Shown one piece after another: positions 18,237 through 25,504 of a stretch of 32,703 bases of DNA. The notes beneath the pieces are model-generated. The model was not told where the DNA came from. It saw nothing but the letters and a program-made list of their open reading frames with translations, and did no database searches. The stretch lies in the NCBI GenBank assembly GCA_938005545.1, contig CALKXV010000044.1, positions 1 to 32,703 of the forward strand, in the 5' to 3' direction. Source of the stretch: an uncultured Paracoccaceae bacterium (GTDB lineage: Bacteria; Pseudomonadota; Alphaproteobacteria; Rhodobacterales; Rhodobacteraceae). Each line of letters begins with the position of its first letter. Position 1 is the first letter of the stretch. The translations under genes and the position numbers were made by a program.

Positions 18237-18265
18237 TTTTAACGCCGCCACACCTATTGTGACAA
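18237..18265 (-). promoter_or_regulatory. Possible sigma-70-type promoter of the kinase-GTPase operon
   Basis: On the minus strand TTGTCA (18265-18260) and TTAAAA (18242-18237) are separated by 17 bases, about 75 bases before the kinase start. The -35 matches five of six consensus bases; the -10 is poor. It is the best candidate in the kinase-tdk divergent region, but only weakly supported. Confidence 0.25.
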
Positions 18266-18377
18266 AGCTCGGTTTATCGGCAGAATTGGCCCATATTGTG
18301 GCGTGATCAGGCCATTTGGTATTCAATCCTGCGGCAATTTTAAAATTGTCGAGAATTTGGAATTTGGATTTTCCTCG

Positions 18378-18405
18378 GGGGCTTGCCCCTTCCTTGGCCC
18401 CAAGG
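18378..18405 (+). promoter_or_regulatory. Two small hairpins in the tdk leader
   Basis: GGGGC-TT-GCCCC (18378-18389) and CCTTGG-CC-CCAAGG (18392-18405) lie back to back just before the thymidine kinase start. The AAGG within the second hairpin is the only Shine-Dalgarno-like element, and it is about 14 bases from the ATG, so the structure could hide it. A regulatory role is speculative. Confidence 0.25.
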
Positions 18406-18419
18406 TAGCACCCAAACCC

Positions 18420-19001
18420 ATGGCGAAGCTCTATTTTCACTACTCAACGATGAACGCCGGTAAGTCGACGTTGCTTTTGCAGGCGTCCTACAACTACCGC
18501 GAACGCGGCATGCAAACCTATATCCTGACAGCTGCACTTGACGGCCGTGCGGGTAACGGAAAAGTGGCCAGCCGGATCGGGATCGATGCCGCCGCCGATC
18601 TCTTTGACGGCAACAGTGATCTGTTCGAGATGCTTGAAAAGCGACTTCGGCAAAGCCCGGTCGCCTGCGTCTTTATTGACGAAGCGCAGTTTTTGACCCG
18701 TGACCAAGTCTGGCAACTGGCACGCTCGGTTGATGATCTGGACGTGCCTGTCATGTGTTACGGGCTGCGCGTAGATTTCAGGGGCGAATTGTTTCCGGGT
18801 TCAGCCGCCTTGTTAGCATTGGCCGATGAAATGCGCGAAGCTCGCACGATCTGCTTTTGCGGAAAGAAAGCCACAATGGTCGTGCGCCAAGACGAAAACG
18901 GAAGGGCGCTAACAGATGGCCAACAGATCCAGATCGGCGGGAACGAAACCTATGTCAGTCTTTGTCGGCGCCATTGGCGCGAGGCAACAGCGGATACATA
19001 G
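18420..19001 (+). CDS. tdk: Thymidine kinase
   Basis: A 193-residue type II thymidine kinase that phosphorylates thymidine (and deoxyuridine) with ATP in the salvage pathway. The start MAKLYFHYSTMNAGKST carries the Walker A-like loop seen at the same place in E. coli Tdk. FIDEAQF is the Walker B/lasso motif, and CFCGKKATMVV with the late SLCRRHW matches the zinc-binding cysteines and the C-terminus of the family. An in-frame GTG at 18303 would add 39 unrelated residues and is not used here. The gene is divergent from the kinase operon and followed by several overlapping inverted repeats. Confidence 0.95.
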   Translation: MAKLYFHYSTMNAGKSTLLLQASYNYRERGMQTYILTAALDGRAGNGKVASRIGIDAAADLFDGNSDLFEMLEKRLRQSPVACVFIDEAQFLTRDQVWQLARSVDDLDVPVMCYGLRVDFRGELFPGSAALLALADEMREARTICFCGKKATMVVRQDENGRALTDGQQIQIGGNETYVSLCRRHWREATADT

Positions 19002-19037
19002 GTTTCGGGGATTGGAAACCGGCACCTTGACCGGTTT
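19001..19037 (+). terminator. Hairpins directly after tdk
   Basis: GGTTTC / GAAACC (19001-19006 and 19015-19020) and AAACCGG / CCGGTTT (19016-19022 and 19031-19037) are mutually exclusive stem-loops starting at the tdk stop codon. Neither has a real T-run after it, so termination is plausible but not certain. Confidence 0.35.
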
Positions 19038-19117
19038 AGTGTCAACGACTTTGAGACGCGTAGTGCAAGCGGCTCAAACATCCAACGGCGGGTTTGAGCC
19101 CAGAGTTGACACTAAAC
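19034..19117. repeat. Nested inverted repeats, MITE-like
   Basis: A perfect 13-base outer inverted repeat (GTTTAGTGTCAAC at 19034-19046; complement at 19105-19117) encloses a perfect nine-base inner one (GGCTCAAAC at 19071-19079; GTTTGAGCC at 19092-19100). The 84-base unit has no coding potential and no obvious target-site duplication. It lies at the border between tdk and an AT-richer orphan gene, so it may be a miniature mobile element or the end of a decayed insertion. Confidence 0.5.
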
Positions 19118-19123
19118 ATGTCC

Positions 19124-19768
19124 CTAATTCACCAGCGATGGCTTGGCATCTCTTCGAAGCGACCTAAGACCCCAAGCAAGGTATATTCCAAAGTAAGAAA
19201 CAGAGCAGAAACCAAGAAAGAAAGACATTAAGAAAAAGTTCTTCCAGCATCCGTATTCCGAGATAGGACAACTCCACCATACGAAAACTGCCGAGACTAC
19301 TGGTATCGTGAGTGTCACGATCAGTCCCATTGATAATACTGCCTTTCGTGACTTTGGTGTAAAGAGCTTGGATGCGATGCCACTCGGGTGGAATTCTTGC
19401 GAGGCATATGTCGCAGCAAGGGACCTGAGAGTTGGAGTCTCAAGTCTTTCTTGCCGCTTTTCATGCAGTTTTCTCGCAGGTTCGGAGAAGGCAGCGAGGG
19501 TGCTAAGCGAACGCATTTCCACCCACCATTCTCTGTCGCAGACGTCAGCACAAGAGGCTCCCATGAGAGCCACGGCTTCTTCGCTGCTTACTTGCGCGAG
19601 CTTCAAAGAAGCACTGGAGAACTGTCGCCAATGACGACTAGAAGTCAAAATGACATCAATGCGCACATCTACATTGATCGCCGAAGTGTCTTCGCCAAGA
19701 ATATCAGCAGCTAACTCGACGTACGCGGCCAAAAGCGCGTCTGGATTTCTGTGATCAAAACTCTCCAT
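19124..19768 (-). CDS. Orphan protein with two C-terminal membrane segments
   Basis: A 214-residue protein I do not recognise. Residues 1-140 are soluble and mostly helical, with a cysteine/tryptophan patch (SCADVCDREWWVEMRSL). Two membrane segments follow at about 145-167 (VLSMGLIVTLTIPVVSAVFV) and 177-200 (FFLMSFFLGFCSVSYFGIYL), ending in a basic tail (GLRSLRRDAK). The likely topology is both ends cytoplasmic. The region is visibly more AT-rich than its neighbours and is flanked on one side by the nested inverted repeats, consistent with acquired DNA. No good Shine-Dalgarno precedes the ATG. The small soluble-plus-two-TM layout is seen in some accessory effector proteins, but no function can be assigned. 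Confidence 0.6.
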   Translation of the reverse strand: MESFDHRNPDALLAAYVELAADILGEDTSAINVDVRIDVILTSSRHWRQFSSASLKLAQVSSEEAVALMGASCADVCDREWWVEMRSLSTLAAFSEPARKLHEKRQERLETPTLRSLAATYASQEFHPSGIASKLFTPKSRKAVLSMGLIVTLTIPVVSAVFVWWSCPISEYGCWKNFFLMSFFLGFCSVSYFGIYLAWGLRSLRRDAKPSLVN

Positions 19769-19932
19769 CGCCAGTCATCATTAACCAAAAAATCGTCCAA
19801 AAAGTGACGAAAAGGACTGGCGCTACAACATTAAGCGAAGGACCGCAAAGTCCCGCGAACCAGACGTCCGACACCGTATTCTCGACTGACACCTCTCTCG
19901 AGCCCGCCAAACGCACCGCACGCCACACTGCC

Positions 19933-20268
19933 TCAGAACATGCGCCCACCAATGGGCACGTCCTTGTCGGGGCACAATAGAACGACTTCGCCATCTACGT
20001 CAGGCACACCAAGAACCAGGACTTCCGACATGACCGGGCCGATCTGACGCGGTGGAAAATTCACAACGGCCATCACTTTCCGCCCCGGCAAGTCCCCGAC
20101 TTTATAATGCACCGTAATCTGGGCCGAGCTTTTCTTGACGCCGATCTTTTCCCCAAAATCCACCCATAACTTGATCGCCGGTTTGCGGGCTTCAGGGAAT
20201 GGTTCGGCCTTCGTTATCTGGCCGACACGGATATCCACCTTCATGAAATCATCAAAGTCGATTGTCAT
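19933..20268 (-). CDS. csaA: CsaA-like tRNA-binding-domain protein
   Basis: A 111-residue single OB-fold protein. Signatures are FMKVDIRVGQITKAEPFPEA at the start, PAIKLWVDFG, AVVNFPPRQIGPVMSEVLVL and the end VVLLCPDKDVPIGGR, all typical of CsaA and of the EMAP-II-like domain of MetG. CsaA binds tRNA-like ligands and has been described as a chaperone linked to protein export; the physiological role is unsettled. The full-length match without a synthetase domain favours CsaA. Its ATG overlaps the proC stop as ATGA, so the two are co-translated. Confidence 0.9.
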   Translation of the reverse strand: MTIDFDDFMKVDIRVGQITKAEPFPEARKPAIKLWVDFGEKIGVKKSSAQITVHYKVGDLPGRKVMAVVNFPPRQIGPVMSEVLVLGVPDVDGEVVLLCPDKDVPIGGRMF

Positions 20269-21077
20269 TTTCCCAAGACCCGGCTTCGGTCTGCGGCGGC
20301 TTTCACGGCTTTCTTTAATAGCGCCGGAAAACCCGACGTTTCGTTCATCAAAACCTCAAGCGCTGCCTGCGTCGTGCCATTCGGACTGGTGACATTGACG
20401 CGCAGCTGTCCCGGCCCCTCATCCGCCGCTTCGGCCAAAGACCCTGCCCCGGCCACAGTGGCTTTGGCCAGTTGAAGTGCAAGATCAGGCGACAAACCTT
20501 CTGCTTCGCCCGCAGCAGCAAGCGTTTCAATAAGATGAAACACATATGCAGGGCCCGATCCCGATACTGCAGTCACGGCATCTATATCCGCTTCACTGTC
20601 CAGCCGAACAGTCTGCCCAACGGCGGCCAAAAGATCTTCAGCCATAGACAATTGTGCCGCATCCACATGGCCGTTCCCAACAAGTGCTGTGATCCCGCGC
20701 CCAATGGCTGCGGGGGTGTTCGGCATGGCCCGCACAATCGGCGTGTTCTGGCCAAGGGTCGCCTCGAACACTGCCAAAGTCGTGCCCGCAGCGATCGACA
20801 GAAACAACGTATTGCCGCCGCCGACTTTGGCAACCTGGATCAGCGCATCGCCCATCATCTGAGGTTTAACCGCAATCACAATCACCGCCGGAGCTTCGGG
20901 CATGTCTTCATTCACATGCACACCACTTGCCATGACCAATTCGCTTGGATGGGGATCGATCACCCAAACCGAGGTCGGATCAAGCCCACCGTCGAGCCAG
21001 CCTGTCAACATCGCGCCGCCCATCTTGCCACAACCAAGCAAAGCCAACCCACGGGAGGTAATATCTCCGAAATCCAT
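20265..21077 (-). CDS. proC: Pyrroline-5-carboxylate reductase
   Basis: A 270-residue enzyme for the last step of proline synthesis, reducing pyrroline-5-carboxylate with NAD(P)H. The N-terminal Rossmann motif is LLGCGKMGGAML (13-24). The family block VRAMPNTPAAIG follows in the middle, and the C-terminal signature TAVSGSGPAYVFHLIETLAA with RVNVTSPNGTT is intact. Length is normal. It lies in a minus-strand group between the YbjN-like gene and csaA and overlaps csaA by four bases. The upstream region (21078-21160) has no clear promoter that I can name. Confidence 0.95.
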   Translation of the reverse strand: MDFGDITSRGLALLGCGKMGGAMLTGWLDGGLDPTSVWVIDPHPSELVMASGVHVNEDMPEAPAVIVIAVKPQMMGDALIQVAKVGGGNTLFLSIAAGTTLAVFEATLGQNTPIVRAMPNTPAAIGRGITALVGNGHVDAAQLSMAEDLLAAVGQTVRLDSEADIDAVTAVSGSGPAYVFHLIETLAAAGEAEGLSPDLALQLAKATVAGAGSLAEAADEGPGQLRVNVTSPNGTTQAALEVLMNETSGFPALLKKAVKAAADRSRVLGK

Positions 21078-21158
21078 AATGTCCCCTTCCGGTACTTAAG
21101 CTTCCGGTTAGCGCAAATTTGGTCCGACCGGAACGGTTTTTACCAACCGTCAGTCATG

Positions 21159-21235
21159 AAAAAACCGGGCCGCCGATAACGCAACCCGGCTTTCTTGTCA
21201 TCCGCGTGGTCGGGGGGACCTTATTTGCGGATGAC
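21159..21235 (-). terminator. Intrinsic terminator after the YbjN-like gene, with a preceding hairpin
   Basis: On the minus strand a perfect nine-base stem (GTCATCCGC at 21197-21205 with GCGGATGAC at 21227-21235, plus an inner GGTC/GACC pair) comes first. It is followed by CCGGG / CCCGG (21189-21185 and 21169-21165) and six Ts (21164-21159). The second stem with its T-run fits an intrinsic terminator separating this gene from proC. Confidence 0.6.
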
Positions 21236-21259
21236 CAACTCTGTAAACTCAATCCGGGC

Positions 21260-21760
21260 TTAAGCGCGCCCGTATGCCTCGGTCATCGCCACGTCCATCG
21301 CGCGTTCCGGAGACTCGTCACCCCAAACCACCAGCTGGAATGCAGGATAGAATCGTTCAGACGATAGAACGGCAGCTCGGATCATTGTGTCAATCTGTTC
21401 CGCACTTGCCGGTTGACCACCAGACAGCACCAGACCGTACCGCCATACCATCAGTTTTTGCGCTTCCCAATACGCGAAAGCGCCAGCCCAACACATATCA
21501 TTCGTACGGTTCAGCACATCGTAAAGTTCGGGTCGGCGCGCCTTCGGAGGATCCATGTCAAAAGTACAAATCAAACGCAGGGTTTCGTCCTGCGGCGACC
21601 AGGCCAAAGTGATCGAATAGGTTCGCCACTGGCCCTCAACCGCCATTGCGATCTGATCGTCGGCCACACGGTCGAAATCCCACTCGTGGTGCTCGGCCAA
21701 ATGCTCGACGATGTCGATCGGATGAAGATCTTCCGTCGAATATTGCTCTGTAAGCGACAT
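21260..21760 (-). CDS. YbjN-domain protein
   Basis: A 166-residue soluble protein of the YbjN family (type III secretion chaperone-like fold). Visible features are HHEWDFDRVADDQIAMAVEG near residue 25-44, the strand YSITLAWSPQDETLRLICTF, LYDVLNRTNDMCWAGAFAYW and a C-terminal helix ERAMDVAMTEAYGRA. In Rhodobacterales such genes are commonly found near proC, but the molecular function is not established. No membrane segment. It has its own terminator and a long upstream gap, so it probably has its own promoter. Confidence 0.85.
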   Translation of the reverse strand: MSLTEQYSTEDLHPIDIVEHLAEHHEWDFDRVADDQIAMAVEGQWRTYSITLAWSPQDETLRLICTFDMDPPKARRPELYDVLNRTNDMCWAGAFAYWEAQKLMVWRYGLVLSGGQPASAEQIDTMIRAAVLSSERFYPAFQLVVWGDESPERAMDVAMTEAYGRA

Positions 21761-22075
21761 ACGCTCTGCCTCATCTGTTTGCCTGGCGGTTTAGCCCACC
21801 ACTGTTTGACGGCTGCTCAAGGTTCGGTGTTTCTGCTTGTGAACCTTACGATATATGGTGTGCCGAAAGCTCGGATCTGTAAAGCAAAAACTTGTGGACA
21901 AGTCGCTAAATGGAAGAATTTACGCAAAGTCGTCGCAATAGCCTTATTGGCATGCGTGAACCGGTGCAAAAGACATCAGACTTGATCAGACCAGCCGAAA
22001 TTAGCCGGAATTTCCATGCACAATTTTATCCACATTTGGCGTTGTAGATCGGTTTGAGAGCGGACAGGCCCGGTT
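21761..22075. other. Intergenic region with two DnaA-box-like 9-mers
   Basis: These 315 bases between the YbjN-like gene and ubiK hold no convincing ORF. They contain TTATCCACA (22026-22034, a perfect E. coli-type DnaA box) and the related TTGTCCACA on the minus strand (21901-21893). Two sites about 130 bases apart are not enough to call an origin, and none of the usual alphaproteobacterial origin neighbours (hemE, dnaA, parAB) is here. The promoter of the YbjN-like gene must lie in this region but I cannot place it. Confidence 0.3.
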
Positions 22076-22097
22076 TTAGGACTTCGACCGGCCTGTC
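22063..22097 (-). terminator. Long hairpin overlapping the ubiK stop codon
   Basis: GACAGGCC and GGCCTGTC (22063-22070 and 22090-22097), extended by GGT/ACC after a one-base bulge, form an eleven-pair stem with a twelve-base loop that contains the ubiK stop. There is no T-run. It may terminate or protect the 3' end of the ubiK transcript. Confidence 0.4.
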
Positions 22098-22333
22098 TTG
22101 GTTTCCAATGCTTCGATCCGCGACAATAGTTCGGCGTTCTCCGCACGCGCTTTTTCCGCCATACTCCGAACAGCGTCGAATTCGTCGCGTGTCACAAAGT
22201 CACGGTCCGCCAGCCAGCGGTCTAACATGCCTTTCATTGCGGTTTCGGCCTCGCCCTTCGCGCCTTGGGCAACGCCCATCGCATTGGTCATCAATTGCGA
22301 GATATCGTCAAAAATCCGGTTCCGCGTCTGCAT
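22076..22333 (-). CDS. ubiK: UbiK-family ubiquinone biosynthesis accessory factor
   Basis: An 85-residue protein matching the BMFP/YqiC family, renamed UbiK. The N-terminal amphipathic helix (NRIFDDISQLMTNAMGVAQG) binds membrane in known members, and the C-terminal half (EFDAVRSMAEKARAENAELL) is a trimer-forming coiled coil. In E. coli UbiK supports the soluble Ubi complex, with UbiJ as partner, for efficient coenzyme Q synthesis. Length is normal. The gene is divergent from lgt, with only about 95 bases between the starts, so their promoters must be close or overlapping. Confidence 0.88.
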   Translation of the reverse strand: MQTRNRIFDDISQLMTNAMGVAQGAKGEAETAMKGMLDRWLADRDFVTRDEFDAVRSMAEKARAENAELLSRIEALETKTGRSKS

Positions 22334-22427
22334 GGTTTTTCCCTCAAAACATGTCCCCTTCTATATGGTGCAAATCCGGGACGGTGCAAGGTTGACGCGC
22401 AAGTCTGGCACTGGCACCAGTCTGCAC

Positions 22428-23315
22428 ATGCAGTTTGTGATCCCCTTCCCCGAAATCTCGCCCGTCTTGGTAGAAATCCCGCTTGGGTTCACCTCTCTTC
22501 CAATCCGGTGGTATGCGCTGGCATATATTGCGGGGTTTGTGGCGGGGTACTGGTTGGTACGCCGCGCTGTTGATCGCCCTCATCTATGGAAAGACGACAC
22601 GGCACCCATGGAACGGGCCAAGCTGGAAGACTTGCTGACCTATCTCATTTTCGGCGTCATCTTGGGGGGCCGTCTGGGTTATGTCTTGTTTTATGGCGAC
22701 GAGAATTACCTGAATGATCCCATGGCGATCCTGCGCGTATGGGAAGGTGGCATGGCGTTCCACGGCGGGTTTATCGGCGTACTGGCAGCCGGTGCACTCT
22801 TCGCTTGGCGCAATGGCATCAGTCCTGCAAAACTCGCCGACTGCGTAGCCATCGCCGCACCGGTCGGCCTTGCCTTTGGGCGGATCGCCAATTTCATCAA
22901 CGCCGAGCTTTGGGGCCGCCCCACCGATCTGCCATGGGGCGTGATCTTTCCGGGCAGCAACGCCCAAAACTGCCCCGGCGTCGAAGGCCTTTGCGCCCGA
23001 CATCCGTCACAGCTTTATGAGGCTGGGTTGGAAGGCATCGTCGTCGGAGCCATCGTCTTCTGGCTAACGTTTCGGGGTGGTTGGCTCAAGAAACCAGGCT
23101 CAATCGCTGGGCTGTTTATTTTTGGCTATGGCGTGTCGCGATTTATCGTCGAATTCGCGCGCCAAGCCGACCCGCAGTTCATCACTGCCGACAACCCGTG
23201 GGGGTTTGTGGCAAGCATCGGCCCACTGGGCGTTACAATGGGCCAGCTTTTGTCACTGCCCATGGTTGCACTTGGCCTGATCGTCTTGGTCTGGGCCAGA
23301 AGAGCCGAGAAGTGA
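22428..23315 (+). CDS. lgt: Prolipoprotein diacylglyceryl transferase
   Basis: A 295-residue polytopic inner-membrane enzyme that adds diacylglycerol to the lipobox cysteine of prolipoproteins. The start MQFVIPFPEISPVLVEIPLG is typical. Key blocks are the hydrophobic AYIAGFVAGYWLVRR, the histidine loop MAFHGGFIGVLAAG (His at about 112), the Lgt signature GRIANFINAELWGR (151-164), RHPSQLYEAGLEG (191-203) and RFIVEFAR. The frame is open upstream to 22098, antisense to ubiK, but those residues do not look like Lgt. lgt-midA-pgeF form a plus-strand operon with a 64-base gap after lgt. Confidence 0.96.
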   Translation: MQFVIPFPEISPVLVEIPLGFTSLPIRWYALAYIAGFVAGYWLVRRAVDRPHLWKDDTAPMERAKLEDLLTYLIFGVILGGRLGYVLFYGDENYLNDPMAILRVWEGGMAFHGGFIGVLAAGALFAWRNGISPAKLADCVAIAAPVGLAFGRIANFINAELWGRPTDLPWGVIFPGSNAQNCPGVEGLCARHPSQLYEAGLEGIVVGAIVFWLTFRGGWLKKPGSIAGLFIFGYGVSRFIVEFARQADPQFITADNPWGFVASIGPLGVTMGQLLSLPMVALGLIVLVWARRAEK

Positions 23316-23379
23316 AATGCCCCAATCTGATTGAATACGGAAAAAATCGGGCCCGAAGACTTTTGGTGCAAGGCGCAAA

Positions 23380-24447
23380 ATGAATGAGTTGACACGCATC
23401 ATCCAATCGCAAATCCGCGAGGCCGGGCCAATGAACTTGGCCGATTACATGACGCATTGTCTCGCACACCCGCAACACGGCTATTATATGAACCGCGATC
23501 CGCTTGGTGCCGCCGGGGATTTCATCACAGCCCCCGAGATCAGCCAGATGTTCGGCGAACTCGTCGGGCTTGCTCTTGCTCAGAACTGGCTCGACCAAGG
23601 CGCACCTGCCCCGTTCCATCTGGCTGAACTCGGCCCCGGTCGCGGCACGCTTATGGCCGACATGTTGCGTGCAACGAAATCCATCCCCGGATTCCATGCC
23701 GCCCTAACGCTCCATCTGGTCGAAAGTTCACCCGCCTTTCGCACCCGTCAAACGACGACCCTCCGGCAGCCGCTGACACATCACGACACCATCGATACTC
23801 TTCCCAATGACGCCCCGCTTTTTCTCGTTGCCAACGAATTCTTCGACGCGCTTCCTATCCGGCAGTTCCAGCGAAACGGCGACGCCTGGCGCGAACGGCT
23901 CGTCGGGATTGATGCCGACGGAAACCTGTGTTTCGGTCAATCTGATTTGATGCGCCCCGAAGCGCTCGACACTCGCATTGCCACCACTATTGACGGTGAC
24001 GTTATCGAGACGTCACTCGCCGCCCAAAACATCGCAGCGACGATTGGCCAGTGCATCGCGGCTCAAGGCGGGTTGGCTTTGATCATCGATTACGGTGACT
24101 GGCACGCGCACGGCGATACGTTCCAGGCCTTACGCGATCACAAAACTGTCTCGCCACTCGATGCCCCCGGCAGCGCCGATCTGACGGCACATGTCGATTT
24201 CGAAGCTCTGGCAATCGCCGCATCAGATGTCGCCCACAGCGATCTGACGGCTCAAGGTGTCTTTCTGGAACGCCTTGGCATCACGGCACGCGCACAGGCG
24301 TTGGCTAAAAATCTGAGCGGCAAGGCACTTGATCAACACATTGCCGCACATCGCCGCTTGACGCACACCGATGAAATGGGAACCCTGTTCAAAGTGATGG
24401 CGCTTTATCCAAAAGAAGCCACACCACCTCCGGGGTTCGCTGCATGA
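23380..24447 (+). CDS. MidA/NDUFAF7-family SAM-dependent methyltransferase
   Basis: A 355-residue class I methyltransferase. The family-specific entry GDFITAPEISQMFGE (46-60) is followed by the SAM loop ELGPGRGTLMADML (83-96), LHLVESSP, LFLVANEFFDALPI and GLALIIDYGDW, all in MidA order. The mitochondrial homologue NDUFAF7 methylates an arginine of complex I subunit NDUFS2, and a similar role on NuoD-type proteins is reasonable here but inferred. AAGG is six bases before the ATG. The stop overlaps pgeF as ATGA. Confidence 0.92.
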   Translation: MNELTRIIQSQIREAGPMNLADYMTHCLAHPQHGYYMNRDPLGAAGDFITAPEISQMFGELVGLALAQNWLDQGAPAPFHLAELGPGRGTLMADMLRATKSIPGFHAALTLHLVESSPAFRTRQTTTLRQPLTHHDTIDTLPNDAPLFLVANEFFDALPIRQFQRNGDAWRERLVGIDADGNLCFGQSDLMRPEALDTRIATTIDGDVIETSLAAQNIAATIGQCIAAQGGLALIIDYGDWHAHGDTFQALRDHKTVSPLDAPGSADLTAHVDFEALAIAASDVAHSDLTAQGVFLERLGITARAQALAKNLSGKALDQHIAAHRRLTHTDEMGTLFKVMALYPKEATPPPGFAA

Positions 24448-25199
24448 CACTTGAAATTCTCAGATCCAACGCGCTGGCTCCGCTTAGACACGGGTTCTTC
24501 ACGCGCAAAGGCGGCGCGTCCTCCGGTATTTTCACCAGCCTCAATTGCGGGCAAGGCTCCTCTGATCAACGCGATATGGTCGCGATCAATCGCGCCCGCG
24601 TCGCGGACGCCATCGGGGTTGCTTCTGACAAACTGGCCGCCGTGCATCAGGTGCATTCCGCAAAGGTCATGACCGTCGACGCACCTTTTGAGACCCCGCC
24701 GGAAGCAGACGGAATGGTCACAGCCACACCCAACCTTGGGCTTTCTATTCTAACGGCCGATTGCCAGCCTGTTCTGTTTGCCGCCATGGAAGCACACGTG
24801 ATCGGAGCGGCACACGCTGGCTGGAAAGGCGCGCTGAACGGCGTGCTGGAAGCCACATTGGATGGGATGGTTGCGCTTGGTGCTGAGCGGTCACAAATCA
24901 AAGCCGTCATTGGGCCTTCGATCAGTCAGCGCGCCTATGAAGTAGGCCCGGAGTTTCTGGAGAGGTTCGAAGAAGAAAGCCCTGAAAACATGCGTTTTTT
25001 CGCCAATGGCGAAGGGGATCGGTATCAGTTTGATCTTGTCGGGTTCAGCCTTGATCGTTTGAGAATCGCTGGCGTTGGCCATGCGGAATGGACTGGTCAC
25101 TGTACGTATTCCGACGGCGACCGGTTCTATTCTTATCGACGCAGTGTGCACCATAAAGAAGCCGACTATGGACGCCTGATTTCTGCCATCAGTCTTTGA
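24444..25199 (+). CDS. pgeF: PgeF, peptidoglycan editing factor (YfiH/laccase-domain family)
   Basis: A 251-residue multi-copper-polyphenol-oxidase-like protein. The metal ligands expected in the family are visible: His71 in VHQVHSAK, Cys107 in LTADCQPV and His124 in AAHAGWKG. The early block RHGFFTRKGGASSGIFTSLN and the late TYSDGDRFYSYRR are also characteristic. In E. coli YfiH removes mis-incorporated serine from muropeptide precursors; other members have been described as purine nucleoside-active enzymes, so the physiological substrate is debated. It overlaps the midA stop by four bases. Confidence 0.92.
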   Translation: MTLEILRSNALAPLRHGFFTRKGGASSGIFTSLNCGQGSSDQRDMVAINRARVADAIGVASDKLAAVHQVHSAKVMTVDAPFETPPEADGMVTATPNLGLSILTADCQPVLFAAMEAHVIGAAHAGWKGALNGVLEATLDGMVALGAERSQIKAVIGPSISQRAYEVGPEFLERFEEESPENMRFFANGEGDRYQFDLVGFSLDRLRIAGVGHAEWTGHCTYSDGDRFYSYRRSVHHKEADYGRLISAISL

Positions 25200-25218
25200 T
25201 CCCGTCCTGAAAGGGATC
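25198..25218 (+). terminator. Weak terminator-like hairpin after pgeF
   Basis: GATCCC / GGGATC (25198-25203 and 25213-25218) with a nine-base loop begins within the pgeF stop codon and is followed by GTTAATTTCC. The stem is short and the T-content modest, so termination here is only possible. Confidence 0.3.
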
Positions 25219-25504
25219 GTTAATTTCCTTCAATCCGTCATGACCTTGCCCCATTGATCGGCGAAAACTTGCGCATTCAAGGCCAGAACGGTCGGGTGAT
25301 CGCAACGAGGACGCAGTGAAATGAAGTCGAAGCCACGCTGGATGACAAGCGCAATAAAGGCAGCCAAAGCCGAAGCCAACGCCCCCAAAGTCCGGTCAAA
25401 AAACATCCGAAAGCCGCATGCGCCACGTTCGACGGAACCCGCGACGGCCTAAGTTTGGGTCAACCTCGCATCGACATTTCAGTAATGAGTAAAGGTCAGT
25501 TTCA
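25200..25504. other. Intergenic region between pgeF and the Hint gene
   Basis: These 305 bases contain the hairpin at the pgeF stop and a 43-codon ORF (25321-25452) with its own ribosome binding site. The last 50 bases before the Hint gene carry AAAGG ten bases from its ATG. Nothing else was identified. Confidence 0.5.
25321..25452 (+). CDS. Small basic protein (43 aa), hypothetical
   Basis: A short ORF starting MKSKPRWMTSAIKAAKAEAN and ending in PRSTEPATA. GAGGA lies nine bases before the ATG, an ideal distance. The peptide is rich in Lys, Arg and Ala, with one tryptophan near the N-terminus, has no hydrophobic segment, and could bind nucleic acid or be largely disordered. It fills a gap that is otherwise unusually long for this compact region. 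I recall similar short basic proteins beginning K-x-PRWM in Rhodobacterales but cannot verify that here. Function unknown. Confidence 0.5.
   Translation: MKSKPRWMTSAIKAAKAEANAPKVRSKNIRKPHAPRSTEPATA

Noticed and set aside
19755-19994. 79-codon minus-strand ORF between the orphan gene and csaA
   Set aside because: It overlaps the 3' end of csaA in another frame, has no domain-like pattern or ribosome binding site, and looks like a shadow.
21761-22075. Replication origin
   Set aside because: Two DnaA-like boxes only, no clear AT-rich unwinding element and no usual origin neighbours.
22098-22427. N-terminal extension of lgt to an upstream start
   Set aside because: The extra residues are antisense ubiK and unlike any Lgt; the ATG at 22428 gives the typical N-terminus.
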